Positions 14,005 through 22,841 of a DNA stretch of 27,474 nucleotides are shown piece by piece (positions within the stretch are counted from its first letter, which is position 1; each line of letters opens with the position of its first letter). The position numbers and the translations under genes are program-made. The notes beneath the pieces were generated by a model. It worked only from the letters and a program-made list of their open reading frames with translations, did not search any database and had not been told where the DNA came from. The DNA comes from a bacterium (GTDB taxonomy: Bacteria; Desulfobacterota; Anaeroferrophillalia; Anaeroferrophillales; Anaeroferrophillaceae), in contig JAOZRP010000004.1 in the NCBI GenBank assembly GCA_029940125.1, positions 1-27,474 on the forward strand, given 5' to 3'.

Positions 14005-15180
14005 TTAGACCCGGTCAAAAAGGGCATTGACAAAATCATCAGCCTTGAACGGCCGGAGGTCGTCAAGCCGTTCACCAATACCGATATAACGAACCGGGAG
14101 TTTTAATTCATCACAGACGCCAACGATGACTCCCCCCTTGGCGGTTCCGTCCAGCTTGGTCATCACCAGCCCGGTGATGCCCAGGGCTTCGTGAAACATC
14201 CTGGCCTGGTTGATGGCGTTCTGGCCGGTATTGGCGTCCAGTACCAGCAGAATTTCGTGGGGAGCGCCAGGTAGGGCCTTGCTGATCACCCGCTTCATCT
14301 TTTTCAGCTCGTCCATCAGGTTCACCTTGGTATGCAGGCGGCCAGCGGTATCGATAATGGCCACATCCACCCCCCGGCTTACCGCCGACTGCACCGTATC
14401 AAAGGAAACCGCCGCCGGGTCGGCTCCCATTTTCTGCCTGATCAGCGGCACCCCGGCCCGCTCGGACCAGATTTCCAGCTGCTCGATGGCCGCGGCCCGG
14501 AAGGTATCCGCCGCCCCCAGCAGCACCTCTTTCCCCTGGGCGCTAAATATTGCCGCCAGCTTGCCGATGGTCGTGGTTTTGCCCACCCCGTTGACCCCCA
14601 CGGCCATGATCACATACGGCTTCGTCTTGATTTCCCAAGGCTGTTCCGCCCCCTGGAGAATCTTTTGAATTTCCTGCTGCAGAAACGAACGCAAATGTTC
14701 AGGGTCTTCCAGGGCCTGGTGGCTGACTTTCTCCTCAACTTCGGCAAACAGCCGGTAACTGGTCTGAACCCCCAAATCGGAGGTCAGCAGGATCTCCTCC
14801 AACTGTTCGAGAAATTCTTCATCTATCTGCTTTTTGCCGTAAAACAGCCCGTCCAGGGTCCCGACAAAGCGCTGCCGGGTCTTGCTCAGGCCTTTTTTCA
14901 ACCGGCTGAACAAGCCGGCCGATTCGCGGCCCTCGGGCTCGGCTTCATCCCCGGATGGCTTTTCCGGCTCTTTTGCCTGATGGCCGGATGCTTCCCCGGC
15001 GACCGGCGTCTCCTGGCGTTCAGCTGCGGCGGCCGGAATTTCCGGCTCAGCTGCCGCAGTCCCGGCAGGTTCTTCAACAAGAGCATCCCTGCTTTCAGGT
15101 TCCGACGGCTTTTCCCCCTCTTCCTTCTTTTTCCGGGAAAAGAGTCTGCCAATCAACCCCTGCTTATCTTTGTCACTCAT
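14005..15180 (-). CDS. ftsY: FtsY, signal recognition particle receptor
   Basis: This 391-residue SRP-family GTPase docks the SRP-ribosome complex at the inner membrane for cotranslational insertion. The N-terminal A domain (residues 1-90) is charged and rich in Glu/Pro/Ala. The NG domain carries the P-loop GVNGVGKTTT (195-204), then AADTFRAAA, IDTAGRLHT and TKLDGTAKGG. Length and motif order are normal. AGGTGA just upstream supports the ATG. smc lies 98 bases upstream on the same strand. Confidence 0.97.
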   Translation of the reverse strand: MSDKDKQGLIGRLFSRKKKEEGEKPSEPESRDALVEEPAGTAAAEPEIPAAAAERQETPVAGEASGHQAKEPEKPSGDEAEPEGRESAGLFSRLKKGLSKTRQRFVGTLDGLFYGKKQIDEEFLEQLEEILLTSDLGVQTSYRLFAEVEEKVSHQALEDPEHLRSFLQQEIQKILQGAEQPWEIKTKPYVIMAVGVNGVGKTTTIGKLAAIFSAQGKEVLLGAADTFRAAAIEQLEIWSERAGVPLIRQKMGADPAAVSFDTVQSAVSRGVDVAIIDTAGRLHTKVNLMDELKKMKRVISKALPGAPHEILLVLDANTGQNAINQARMFHEALGITGLVMTKLDGTAKGGVIVGVCDELKLPVRYIGIGERLDDLRPFKADDFVNALFDRV

Positions 15181-15223
15181 TATGTTTCACCTGGTTTTCA
15201 CCCGGAGCATCAGCCTCCGGGCG

Positions 15224-15245
15224 GCTTTCAGCAGTCAGCCTGCAG
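15224..15245 (+). repeat. Short intergenic repeat, copy 3
   Basis: GCTTTCAGCAGTCAGCCTGC followed by AG. It lies in the 98-base gap between smc and ftsY. It shares GCTTTCAGC and GTCAGC with copies at 11178 and 12270. Confidence 0.5.
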
Positions 15246-15278
15246 TTCACAGCTTGACCACATGTTGTTTCCTGGCGG

Positions 15279-18200
15279 TCACTCCGCCACCGCGGCCACC
15301 TGCCGTTGGGGACGATCCGGATAGTCTGACAACTGCACAGACAAAGCCTTGGAAACCCCGTCTTCCTCCATGGTAATCCCGTAAAGATAGTTGCCGATGG
15401 TCATGGTTCGGCGATTGTGGGTAATAATCAAAAACTGGCTGTGGGCGGCAAACTTTTTGACCAGTTGATTGAAGCGGTCGATATTGACGTCGTCCAGCGG
15501 CGCGTCAACCTCGTCGAGGACGCAGAACGGTGCCGGGTTGACCTTGAAAAAGGCAAAAATCAGCGACACCGCAATCAGGGCCTTCTCGCCGCCGGAGAAA
15601 AGCCGCAGGTTCTGCAGGCGCTTCCCGGGAGGAGCGGCGGCTATTTCCACCCCCGACTCCCACAGGTTGTCCTCGTCTGTCAACCGCAATGAAGCCCGGC
15701 CGCCGTTGAAAAGTTCGCCGAACAACTCGGAAAAATGATCGTTGACCTGGAAAAAGGTACCGAGGAACCTTTCCCTGGAGGTCTTTTCCATTTTTTCAAT
15801 CGCTTCTTTCACCGACTGGATGGAAGAAAGCAGGTCCGCTTCCTGCTCCTTGAGGAAATCGTAACGCTGCTGCACTTCTTCGGCTTCATCCAGGGCCAGG
15901 AGGTTTACCTGGCCGAAGTTTTCGATCCAACGGCGGATTTTTTCCAGTTTTTCCACCACGTCCGCTTCATTAAAAAGCTCACCCTCTTCAAAAGGATGCT
16001 CGGCCAGGTAGTCAGTCAGCGTGGTTCCATAGCGCTGAACAAAATTGTCCAGGATGTTCTTGCGGCGATGTTCAAGGTCCTGCAGCTGCAGCTGCTTTTC
16101 CACCAGCTGCGGCCGCCAGGCGGACAGCAGTTCATCCGCTTCCCGCAGCGTTTCCCGGTGTTCGCTGATCAGGATCTCGATGTTCTCCTTTTCCTGCGTC
16201 TGCTCCGCCAGGAGCCCTTCATCTTCCCCCGCCTCTTTTTCCAGCCGGTCGATCAACAACCGGAATTCTTTCGCGCGCTCCACGGAAGCGGACAGCTGCT
16301 GCCGATACTCGTACAGCTGCTGTTCAAGACGTTCAACCTGCCGCCGCAGGCGCTCTTCATCGCCGGAGATGCGCAGGATGTCCCGCTTGAGCTGGTCTCT
16401 CTTGGCGCCAATGGCCGCCAGGGAAATCTTCTTTTCCGACAGGGATTCCTGGGCGGCAACCATTTCCTCCTCCGCCGCCCCACAGCGGGCCACCAGCGCC
16501 GCCAGTTCTTCTTCCTGGCTGTTCCTCAACTCGACAACGGCGGCAATTTTATCCTCGGCTTCCCGTTTCGCGGCCAGCAGGGATTCGCGGTTTTCCAGCA
16601 GCTGTTTTTCATCCTCGCCGGTACGCTGCAGGGCCTTGACCAGCCGGTCGTATTCATGCTGATTATCCTCCTGGGAACGAACAGCCTGGCGAATCTCTTC
16701 CAGGACCGGCGTCAGCTTTGACAAGCAGACCCCATGCTGATCCTTAACTTCCCGCACTTGGCCCCGCAGTTCTTCAAGCTGTTGTTCAGCCGTGGCCAGC
16801 TGTTCCCGGGCTTTTCCCCGTTCCCGCTCAGCTTCGGCCAGCTGACGCCGCAGGGTCAGAAGCTCGCCGCCGTCGGCCCGCTTGATATTTCCCACCCAGA
16901 ACCAGCCGGTTCCGGCATAAATTTCACCGCTGCGGGTCAAAACATAGGAGTCTTTCGGCAGCCGGTCCAGCAGTTCCACCGCCTTCTCCCCCTCGTCAAC
17001 CACATACGTAGCGTTCAGCAGGGGTTGGACAACCTGCCTGAACTCCTCCTTAACCGACACCAGGTCGGCAAGGGACTGCACCCCGTCAGGCAGGTCAACG
17101 GCAACCTCGCTTTCTGGGGAAGCCTGGCGCCCGTGCAGCACCGCCACCCGGTCCCGATGGCGCTGGCGGCTGATAAAATCGGGAACAATGGTGTGGTCCG
17201 CCAGCACCAGGCCCTCGCACAACTGACGGATAAAAAGTTCCAGGGGCTGCTCCCAGGCAGGGGGAACCTGGGCAAACACGTCCCAGAAAGAACGCAGCAC
17301 CGCCGCTGATTCTTCCTGCAGGGCCTGCTTCATGCCGCTGGTGAAGCCAAATCCTTCCGATACCTTGGTATGCAGCTGATGCCATTGCCGCTCGCAGTCG
17401 GTCAGGTGATGCTGGGCTGCCTGGCGCCGCTGGTCAGCATCTTCCATTTTCCGCTGCAGCTGAACAAGCCGGCTGGAAAGGATTTTCTTTTCCTCTTCCA
17501 ACAGCTGCTGACGTCGGCGCTTTTCGGCCAGCAAATCCCGTTCTTGCTCCAGGGTCAGTTCGAGTTCTTCCAGCTGCCGGCGCAGCTGCAGTCCGTCATC
17601 AAGCAGGCTTTCCTTCCGCTGCCGCAGACGTTCAAGCTTCTCGCTGTAAAGATGCACCTCGTTTTTCAGCCGGCTTTCCTCGCTCATCAGCTGGAAAACT
17701 TCCTCGCGGCAGGTCGTCTGTTCTTTCAGCATCCGGGAAACAACAGCTTTTTTATCAAGATAGGCTTTTTCCAGGAACTGAAGCTCCCCCTGTTCCGCCA
17801 GCCAGCGCTGTTGCTGTATTTCCAGCTGCCGATCCTGTTCCTGACGACTTTTCTCCAGCCTTTTCAGGGTCTGTTCCAGGCCCTGCCGGCGGCCCTGCCC
17901 CTCCTTGAGCTGCCGGTTCAAGGTTTCCTGCTCCTGGACCAGCAGTTCAACCTTCGACCTGGTAGACAGTATCTTTTCCCGGTTGCGGTTGACCCGGTCC
18001 CGCCCCTCGTCAACCAGGGCCTGCAGCCGCTGCCGGTCGGCCTGCAGCTGATCCAGCTCCGCCGTCAGCTCCAGCCGCTGCTGCTCCTTTTCCCCGACCT
18101 GCCGCTGCCAGGAATGCAGCGATTCTCGGGCCGGCGCCAATTGCTTCTCCAACTCCAGGAAACGGTAGCCGTTCAGCCGCTGGTCAAGTTCTTTTTCCTG

Positions 18201-18869
18201 GTCCTGCAGGCGGTGGTATTTTTTCGCCTGGCGGGCCTGCTTCTGCAGGCCTTTGAGATTTTTAGCTACCTCGTGGATGATGTCGTTCAAACGTTCCAGG
18301 TTTTCTTCACTCTCCCTGATCTTGCGATAGCTTTCCAGCCGCTGCACCTGGAAGCCCGACACCCCGGCCGCTTCTTCAAACATTGTCCGGATGTCGGTTG
18401 GCTTGGCAGTGATGATGTGGGAAATCTGCCCCTGCTCGATGAACGCGTAGCCCTTGGCTCCAATGCCGGTATCGCGAAAAAGAGCGGTGATGTCCTTCAG
18501 GCGGCAGGGGACCTTACCCAGGTAATACTCCGTGTCGCCCTGCCGGTACAGACGCCGGGAAATCATGATTTCGCTGTAATCCTGGTACGGTTCCGGCAGG
18601 GGGACGCCGTCGCCGGTCATGGTGAGATGCACCTCAGCCATTCCAGCCGGCTTCAAACGCTGGGTGCCATTGAAAATCATGTCCGACATTGATTTTCCCC
18701 TGAGCTGCAGCGGACGCTGTTCCCCCATTACCCAGCGCAGAGCGTCAAGAATGTTGCTCTTGCCGCAGCCGTTCGGTCCCACCACCACCGTAATCCCCTC
18801 GTGCAGAGGAATCCTGGTTCGATGCACAAAGGATTTAAACCCCTGAATCGTCAGTTCCTTAACTTTCAT
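15279..18869 (-). CDS. smc: SMC, chromosome segregation ATPase
   Basis: This 1196-residue structural-maintenance-of-chromosomes protein forms the core of the Smc-ScpAB condensin that loads on and organises the chromosome. The N-terminal head has Walker A GPNGCGKS (31-38) and the Q-loop region. Long coiled coils (about 170-500 and 680-1020), rich in Gln/Glu/Arg/Leu, flank a hinge domain (about 510-670). The C-terminal head has the signature FSGGEKAL (about 1090) and Walker B VLDEVDAPLDD. Length is full for the family. The gene is upstream of ftsY on the same strand, an arrangement I recall from other bacteria. Confidence 0.97.
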   Translation of the reverse strand: MKVKELTIQGFKSFVHRTRIPLHEGITVVVGPNGCGKSNILDALRWVMGEQRPLQLRGKSMSDMIFNGTQRLKPAGMAEVHLTMTGDGVPLPEPYQDYSEIMISRRLYRQGDTEYYLGKVPCRLKDITALFRDTGIGAKGYAFIEQGQISHIITAKPTDIRTMFEEAAGVSGFQVQRLESYRKIRESEENLERLNDIIHEVAKNLKGLQKQARQAKKYHRLQDQEKELDQRLNGYRFLELEKQLAPARESLHSWQRQVGEKEQQRLELTAELDQLQADRQRLQALVDEGRDRVNRNREKILSTRSKVELLVQEQETLNRQLKEGQGRRQGLEQTLKRLEKSRQEQDRQLEIQQQRWLAEQGELQFLEKAYLDKKAVVSRMLKEQTTCREEVFQLMSEESRLKNEVHLYSEKLERLRQRKESLLDDGLQLRRQLEELELTLEQERDLLAEKRRRQQLLEEEKKILSSRLVQLQRKMEDADQRRQAAQHHLTDCERQWHQLHTKVSEGFGFTSGMKQALQEESAAVLRSFWDVFAQVPPAWEQPLELFIRQLCEGLVLADHTIVPDFISRQRHRDRVAVLHGRQASPESEVAVDLPDGVQSLADLVSVKEEFRQVVQPLLNATYVVDEGEKAVELLDRLPKDSYVLTRSGEIYAGTGWFWVGNIKRADGGELLTLRRQLAEAERERGKAREQLATAEQQLEELRGQVREVKDQHGVCLSKLTPVLEEIRQAVRSQEDNQHEYDRLVKALQRTGEDEKQLLENRESLLAAKREAEDKIAAVVELRNSQEEELAALVARCGAAEEEMVAAQESLSEKKISLAAIGAKRDQLKRDILRISGDEERLRRQVERLEQQLYEYRQQLSASVERAKEFRLLIDRLEKEAGEDEGLLAEQTQEKENIEILISEHRETLREADELLSAWRPQLVEKQLQLQDLEHRRKNILDNFVQRYGTTLTDYLAEHPFEEGELFNEADVVEKLEKIRRWIENFGQVNLLALDEAEEVQQRYDFLKEQEADLLSSIQSVKEAIEKMEKTSRERFLGTFFQVNDHFSELFGELFNGGRASLRLTDEDNLWESGVEIAAAPPGKRLQNLRLFSGGEKALIAVSLIFAFFKVNPAPFCVLDEVDAPLDDVNIDRFNQLVKKFAAHSQFLIITHNRRTMTIGNYLYGITMEEDGVSKALSVQLSDYPDRPQRQVAAVAE

Positions 18870-18905
18870 GGTCGGCCATCACCACAGGTACCCGTTCATC
18901 ACCAG

Positions 18906-18935
18906 TTGACAGAAATCACCTTACTACTTTATAGG
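18906..18935 (+). promoter_or_regulatory. sigma70-type promoter for the CNNM-family gene
   Basis: TTGACA (18906-18911) is a perfect -35 element. TATAGG (18930-18935) lies 18 bases further on and matches four of six -10 positions. The start would be near 18942, about 70 bases before the ATG at 19011. The site lies in the divergent gap between smc and this gene. Confidence 0.5.
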
Positions 18936-19010
18936 AAAGATGATAAGAGAGATTGAACCCGTAAGATTTAAAAGATAATCGTAACTTTGTAAAGCGAATA
19001 ATAGCTAATC

Positions 19011-20288
19011 ATGAAGGACTGGACCGTCATTCTGCTCTTTGCTGTTTTTATCCTGCTGATTGTGCTTTCCGCCTTTTTCTCGGGAACGGAAACCGCCCTG
19101 CTGGCTTTCCAGCGCCACCGGCTGCGCTACTACAGCAAAAAGTACCAGGCTCAGAGCCGGCAGTTGAAAAACATCCTGCGCCGGCCCCATGACTTCATCG
19201 CCACCGTCCTGATCTGCAACAATTTCGTCAACGTGGCAGCCTCAGCCATTGCCACCTATCTCTGCGTTTATTATTTCGGCAACAAGGGGGTGTTGATCTC
19301 CACCCTTTCCGTCACCGCCGTCCTGCTTATCTTTGCAGAAATCACCCCGAAAACCTACGCCGCCGCCAGCACGGACATCCTGGCCCTCAAGGTTGCCGGG
19401 CCTTTGTCCCTGATCATCAGGCTGCTCAAACCCGTCAGCTGGATTACCACCCTGCTCAGCCACGCGGTCATCAGGATTTTTCTACCGGCCCAGCGCCAGC
19501 ATTCCGAACCCCATTTTGACGATGAAATAAAATCTTTCATCTACGCCGGCCGTGAGCAGGGACTCTTGAACCAGCACGAATCCCTGATGATGAAAAACAT
19601 CCTGGAAATTGAAAAGACAACCGTCAAGGAAATCATGGTCCCCCGGCAGGAAGTAGCCATGATCCAGCTGCACACCCCCAAAACTAAAATCATTTCCCTG
19701 ATCCGGCAGGCCGGTTTTTCCCGCTACCCGGTCTACCACAAAAACCGGGAAGACATCATCGGCATCCTGCACATCAAAGATCTGCTGACCCATAAATTCG
19801 GCAAAACCTTTTCCCTGAAGCAGATTCTCCGGCCGGCGCATTTCATCCCCGAAATCATGCCCCTGGATGATCTTCTCGATGATTTTCGCCGGGGGAAAAG
19901 CCGCATGGCAATCGTTGTCGATGAATACGGCGGCATGGAAGGCCTGGTAACCATGAAGGACGTGGTTGAAGAAATTATCGGGGAAATGAAAGATGACATC
20001 AGCGTCGGCACCCAGGCTGAGATTATTTCCCTGAAAGACGGCTCCTACCTGGTAAAGGCCGACATTCCCATCCGGCGCCTGAACCAGGACATCCCTTTCC
20101 TGAACATTCCCGAAGAAGACAGCTACCTGCACCTGGCCGGCTTCATCCTCTCCCGGCTGGGCAGCATCCCCGTCAACGGCGACGTCATTGACATTCCTTC
20201 GGCAAGGCTGAAGGTTGTCCTGGTCAAGGCAAACAAAATCATCCTGGTGCGAATCATCCCAACTTCAGATTCCCCACCTATCCCTTGA
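19011..20288 (+). CDS. CNNM/CorC (HlyC-type) membrane protein with CBS domains
   Basis: This 425-residue protein has an N-terminal DUF21/CNNM transmembrane domain (residues 1 to about 190) with the family hallmarks AFFSGTETALLA and ICNNFVNVAASA. A pair of CBS domains (about 200-335; MVPRQEVAMI, GFSRYPVYH, GIVHIKDLL-like GILHIKDLL, and VVDEYGGMEGLVTM) follows, and then a C-terminal CorC_HlyC domain (about 345-425, DGSYLVKADIPI to the end). Relatives transport or regulate Mg2+ or Co2+; the older hemolysin name is misleading. No good ribosome site precedes the ATG, but upstream alternatives are worse. It is followed by a flavoprotein gene 85 bases later. Confidence 0.9.
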   Translation: MKDWTVILLFAVFILLIVLSAFFSGTETALLAFQRHRLRYYSKKYQAQSRQLKNILRRPHDFIATVLICNNFVNVAASAIATYLCVYYFGNKGVLISTLSVTAVLLIFAEITPKTYAAASTDILALKVAGPLSLIIRLLKPVSWITTLLSHAVIRIFLPAQRQHSEPHFDDEIKSFIYAGREQGLLNQHESLMMKNILEIEKTTVKEIMVPRQEVAMIQLHTPKTKIISLIRQAGFSRYPVYHKNREDIIGILHIKDLLTHKFGKTFSLKQILRPAHFIPEIMPLDDLLDDFRRGKSRMAIVVDEYGGMEGLVTMKDVVEEIIGEMKDDISVGTQAEIISLKDGSYLVKADIPIRRLNQDIPFLNIPEEDSYLHLAGFILSRLGSIPVNGDVIDIPSARLKVVLVKANKIILVRIIPTSDSPPIP

Positions 20289-20313
20289 CAGCAAATATAA
20301 AATATATTACATA
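20285..20313 (+). promoter_or_regulatory. Possible sigma70 promoter for the flavoprotein gene
   Basis: TTGACA (20285-20290) overlaps the stop codon of the upstream gene. With 17-base spacing the -10 position reads TACATA (20308-20313), which is weak; a better TACAAT at 20312 is too far away. It is in a very AT-rich gap that otherwise holds only the GGAGGAG ribosome site near 20360. Confidence 0.3.
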
Positions 20314-20373
20314 CAATCCCGGCGATATTCAATAATGTCAATCTTTTAATATTTTTACTGGAGGAGCCTTCTG

Positions 20374-21729
20374 ATGAAAAAAGCTGATGTGGTAATTGTA
20401 GGTGGATCAGCTGCCGGCCTGATGGCTGCAGTCACCCTGAAAAAGCGTCATCCCGAAAAACAGATCACGGTAATTCGCGACGTTGCCAAAACCCCGGTTC
20501 CCTGTGGTATTCCTTACATTTATGGTATTCTCGGCGACGTAAATAAAGATATTATCCCCGACGATAAATTTCTTAATATGGGCATCGAGATTATTCAGCA
20601 AAAGGTGGAAGACATTAACCGGCAGGAAAAAACCGTTATTTTTGCCGACGGCAATACTATAGGTTATGACAAGCTGATTCTCGGTATTGGTTCCAAACCC
20701 ATGGTTCCGCCGATGCCCGGGATTGACCTTGGCAACGTTTTCACGATCAGCAAAGACCCTGCTGCCCTGCAGCAGCTGTACGCAGCCCTGGAAACGGCCC
20801 GCAAGATCATCGTCATCGGCGGCGGCTTCATCGGGGTTGAGATGGCTGAACAAATTTCCCTGATGGGAAAAACAGGTCAGCATCCATTTGAAGTTACCAT
20901 TATAGAGATGCTTCCCCACTGCCTGATGCTGGCCTGTGAAGAAGAATTCTGCGTCCAGGCGGAGGATGAACTGCGCCGCATGGACATCAACATCATGACC
21001 AACAGCCGGGTGGAAGCCCTTGAAGGTGAAAAAACCGTTTCCGCGGTCAAACTCGCTGACGGCACTTCGCTGCCGGCAGATCTGGTCATTATCGGCATCG
21101 GCGCGGTAGCCAACATTGACCTGGCGGTAAAAATGGGTCTGGACGCCGACCCCCGGGGTGGCATTCAGGTCAACGAATACATGCAGACCAGCGATCCCGA
21201 CATTTACGCCGCCGGGGACTGCGCCACCAAGTTCTCCCTGATTACCGGCAAACCTTCAGGAATCCGCTTGGCTTCGGTCGCCTGTTCGGAGGGCATGATC
21301 GCCGCCAGCAACATCTACGGAACCACGCGGAAAACCATGGGTGCCCTGGGAGCCTTTGCCACTAAAATTGGCAACCGCAGCATCGCTGCCGCCGGTCTGA
21401 CCACCAGTGCCGCCGCCAAAGAGGAGATTGAAGTAATTATTGGTGAAGCTACCGCTCCAAATCGGCATCCAGGCGGTTTGCCGGGATGCACCATGGACAT
21501 GAAGGTAAAACTCCTGTTCCGGAAAGATACCGGAGCCATTGTCGGCGGGCACGTCAGTGGCGGGGAATCAGCCGCTGACATGGTCAACATCATTGCCATT
21601 GCCATTCAGGACAAGCTGAATGCCGAACAATTGGCAACCATGCAGTACGCTACCCATCCCATGCTGACCGCCTCTCCCCTGGCCTACCACGTCATGCTGG
21701 CGGCCGAAAATGCCGCCCTGCAGTTTTAA
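20374..21729 (+). CDS. FAD/NAD(P)-dependent disulfide reductase, CoA-disulfide reductase/NADH oxidase-like
   Basis: This 451-residue flavoprotein has an N-terminal FAD-binding fold (VVIVGGSAAGLMAA, residues 7-19). A single redox cysteine lies in PCGIPY (C44), the hallmark of the CoA-disulfide reductase / NADH oxidase / persulfide reductase branch. A second dinucleotide fold (IIVIGGGFIGVEMAE, about 150-165), the FAD motif IYAAGDCA (about 272-279) and a C-terminal dimerisation domain (GGHVSGGESAADMVN) follow. Relatives reduce CoA disulfides, CoA-persulfide or polysulfide, or act as NAD(P)H oxidases. Sulfur-linked use is plausible in this organism but unproven. A strong GGAGGAG site precedes the ATG. 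No rhodanese domain is fused. Confidence 0.88.
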   Translation: MKKADVVIVGGSAAGLMAAVTLKKRHPEKQITVIRDVAKTPVPCGIPYIYGILGDVNKDIIPDDKFLNMGIEIIQQKVEDINRQEKTVIFADGNTIGYDKLILGIGSKPMVPPMPGIDLGNVFTISKDPAALQQLYAALETARKIIVIGGGFIGVEMAEQISLMGKTGQHPFEVTIIEMLPHCLMLACEEEFCVQAEDELRRMDINIMTNSRVEALEGEKTVSAVKLADGTSLPADLVIIGIGAVANIDLAVKMGLDADPRGGIQVNEYMQTSDPDIYAAGDCATKFSLITGKPSGIRLASVACSEGMIAASNIYGTTRKTMGALGAFATKIGNRSIAAAGLTTSAAAKEEIEVIIGEATAPNRHPGGLPGCTMDMKVKLLFRKDTGAIVGGHVSGGESAADMVNIIAIAIQDKLNAEQLATMQYATHPMLTASPLAYHVMLAAENAALQF

Positions 21730-21779
21730 GGAAAAGCCGGCCGGGGAAAAATTTTTCCAAAAGAATCCAAAAAAACAAG

Positions 21780-21807
21780 ACAGCCGCTGTCAGTTGACAG
21801 CGGCTGT
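21780..21807. terminator. Bidirectional intrinsic terminator
   Basis: ACAGCCGCTGTCA and TGACAGCGGCTGT are perfectly complementary over 13 bp around a 2-base centre (in practice a 4-base loop on a 12-bp stem). TTTTAT follows on the plus strand. On the minus strand the stem is followed by CTTGTTTTTTT, the complement of the A-run at 21764-21776. It sits between convergent transcription units and can end both the flavoprotein transcript and the long minus-strand operon. Confidence 0.88.
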
Positions 21808-21902
21808 TTTATCATTCATAAGCGTTTTTTCGCCGGACTTGCCCTATCCACCCGCTGCCACTTCATGACCAGGACCAACATCCCCGGATACCGGCAGGGA
21901 GA

Positions 21903-22085
21903 TCAATCATCGTGGTAGCCGACGATAAAACGTTCCGCCAGCATTCCGGCAATGACCATCACCGCCCCCACCCCCATGACAATCGTCGCGATGGTGTACT
22001 TATCGTGAATAAGCCAGAGGGCAATGCCGCAGATCAAGGCAAAAAATCCAAAAAGTTCCAGCAGGGGAATCCATAATTTAGGCAT
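21903..22085 (-). CDS. Small two-TM membrane protein
   Basis: This 60-residue protein has two hydrophobic segments: LLELFGFFALICGIALWLI and IVMGVGAVMVIAGMLAERFI, with a short loop between them and a C-terminal GYHDD. It starts 9 bases after the ccdA stop codon on the same strand and is the last gene before the terminator at 21780. No family is recognised. By position it may assist CcdA, but nothing in the sequence shows it. Confidence 0.65.
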   Translation of the reverse strand: MPKLWIPLLELFGFFALICGIALWLIHDKYTIATIVMGVGAVMVIAGMLAERFIVGYHDD

Positions 22086-22094
22086 GACCGTCTC

Positions 22095-22826
22095 TCAGCC
22101 TCCTTGGGGCAAAAACATGTTCAAATACTGTGACAAAGCGGAAAAATAATTGAAAAAAAGCATTACACCAATCACGATTAAAAAGATGCCGCTGATGATG
22201 CTGATGACGCGCAGGTACCGGTTCATCCTGGAAAAATAGGCCAGAAATGAATTAAAGGCCAGCGCCGAAACCAGGAAGGGCACCCCCAGGCCCAGTGAAT
22301 AGGAAAACAGCAGGATGATGCCGCTCATCATGTTTTTTTCGGTGCTGGCATACAGCAGGATGCTGGCCAGGATCGGACCGATGCAGGGCGTCCAGCCGGC
22401 GGCAAAAGCGATGCCCACCAGCACCGAGCCCACGTAGCCGATCGGCCGGCTTTTGAACTCAAGCCGTTTTTCCTGCTCAAGGAACTTCAGCTTGATGATG
22501 CCGGTAATATGAATTCCCAGCAGCACGACAATAACGCCGCCCACCTTTCTGATCAGGGCCTGATTCTGCTGGAAGAAGCTTCCCAGGTAGGTTGCCGAGG
22601 CCCCCAGGGCCACGAACACCAGGCTGAAACCAAAGATGAAAAGCAGTGAATGAACAATCGTCCGCCGTCGGATGGAGGCATTGCCGCTGGCAGTCAGGTC
22701 ATCAAAGGACACTCCGGTGATATAGGTCAGGTACGACGGGATCAGGGGCAGAACGCAGGGAGAAACAAAAGACAGCAGCCCGGCGGTAAAAGCGATAAAA
22801 ATCGAAATATTTGACGTTTCGGCCAT
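22095..22826 (-). CDS. ccdA: CcdA-type cytochrome c biogenesis / thiol-disulfide transport protein
   Basis: This 243-residue protein has six transmembrane helices. It has the two conserved redox cysteines in FVSPCVLPLIPSY (about residue 23) and AGWTPCIGP. CcdA moves reducing equivalents from cytoplasmic thioredoxin to periplasmic thiol proteins that keep apocytochrome CxxCH cysteines reduced. It lacks the periplasmic domains of full DsbD. It starts 15 bases after the stop codon of the ABC ATPase gene. It fits an organism that makes many c-type cytochromes, including those at 2212, 5179 and 6665. Confidence 0.92.
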   Translation of the reverse strand: MAETSNISIFIAFTAGLLSFVSPCVLPLIPSYLTYITGVSFDDLTASGNASIRRRTIVHSLLFIFGFSLVFVALGASATYLGSFFQQNQALIRKVGGVIVVLLGIHITGIIKLKFLEQEKRLEFKSRPIGYVGSVLVGIAFAAGWTPCIGPILASILLYASTEKNMMSGIILLFSYSLGLGVPFLVSALAFNSFLAYFSRMNRYLRVISIISGIFLIVIGVMLFFNYFSALSQYLNMFLPQGG

Positions 22827-22841
22827 GTCAATTCCTCTGTT

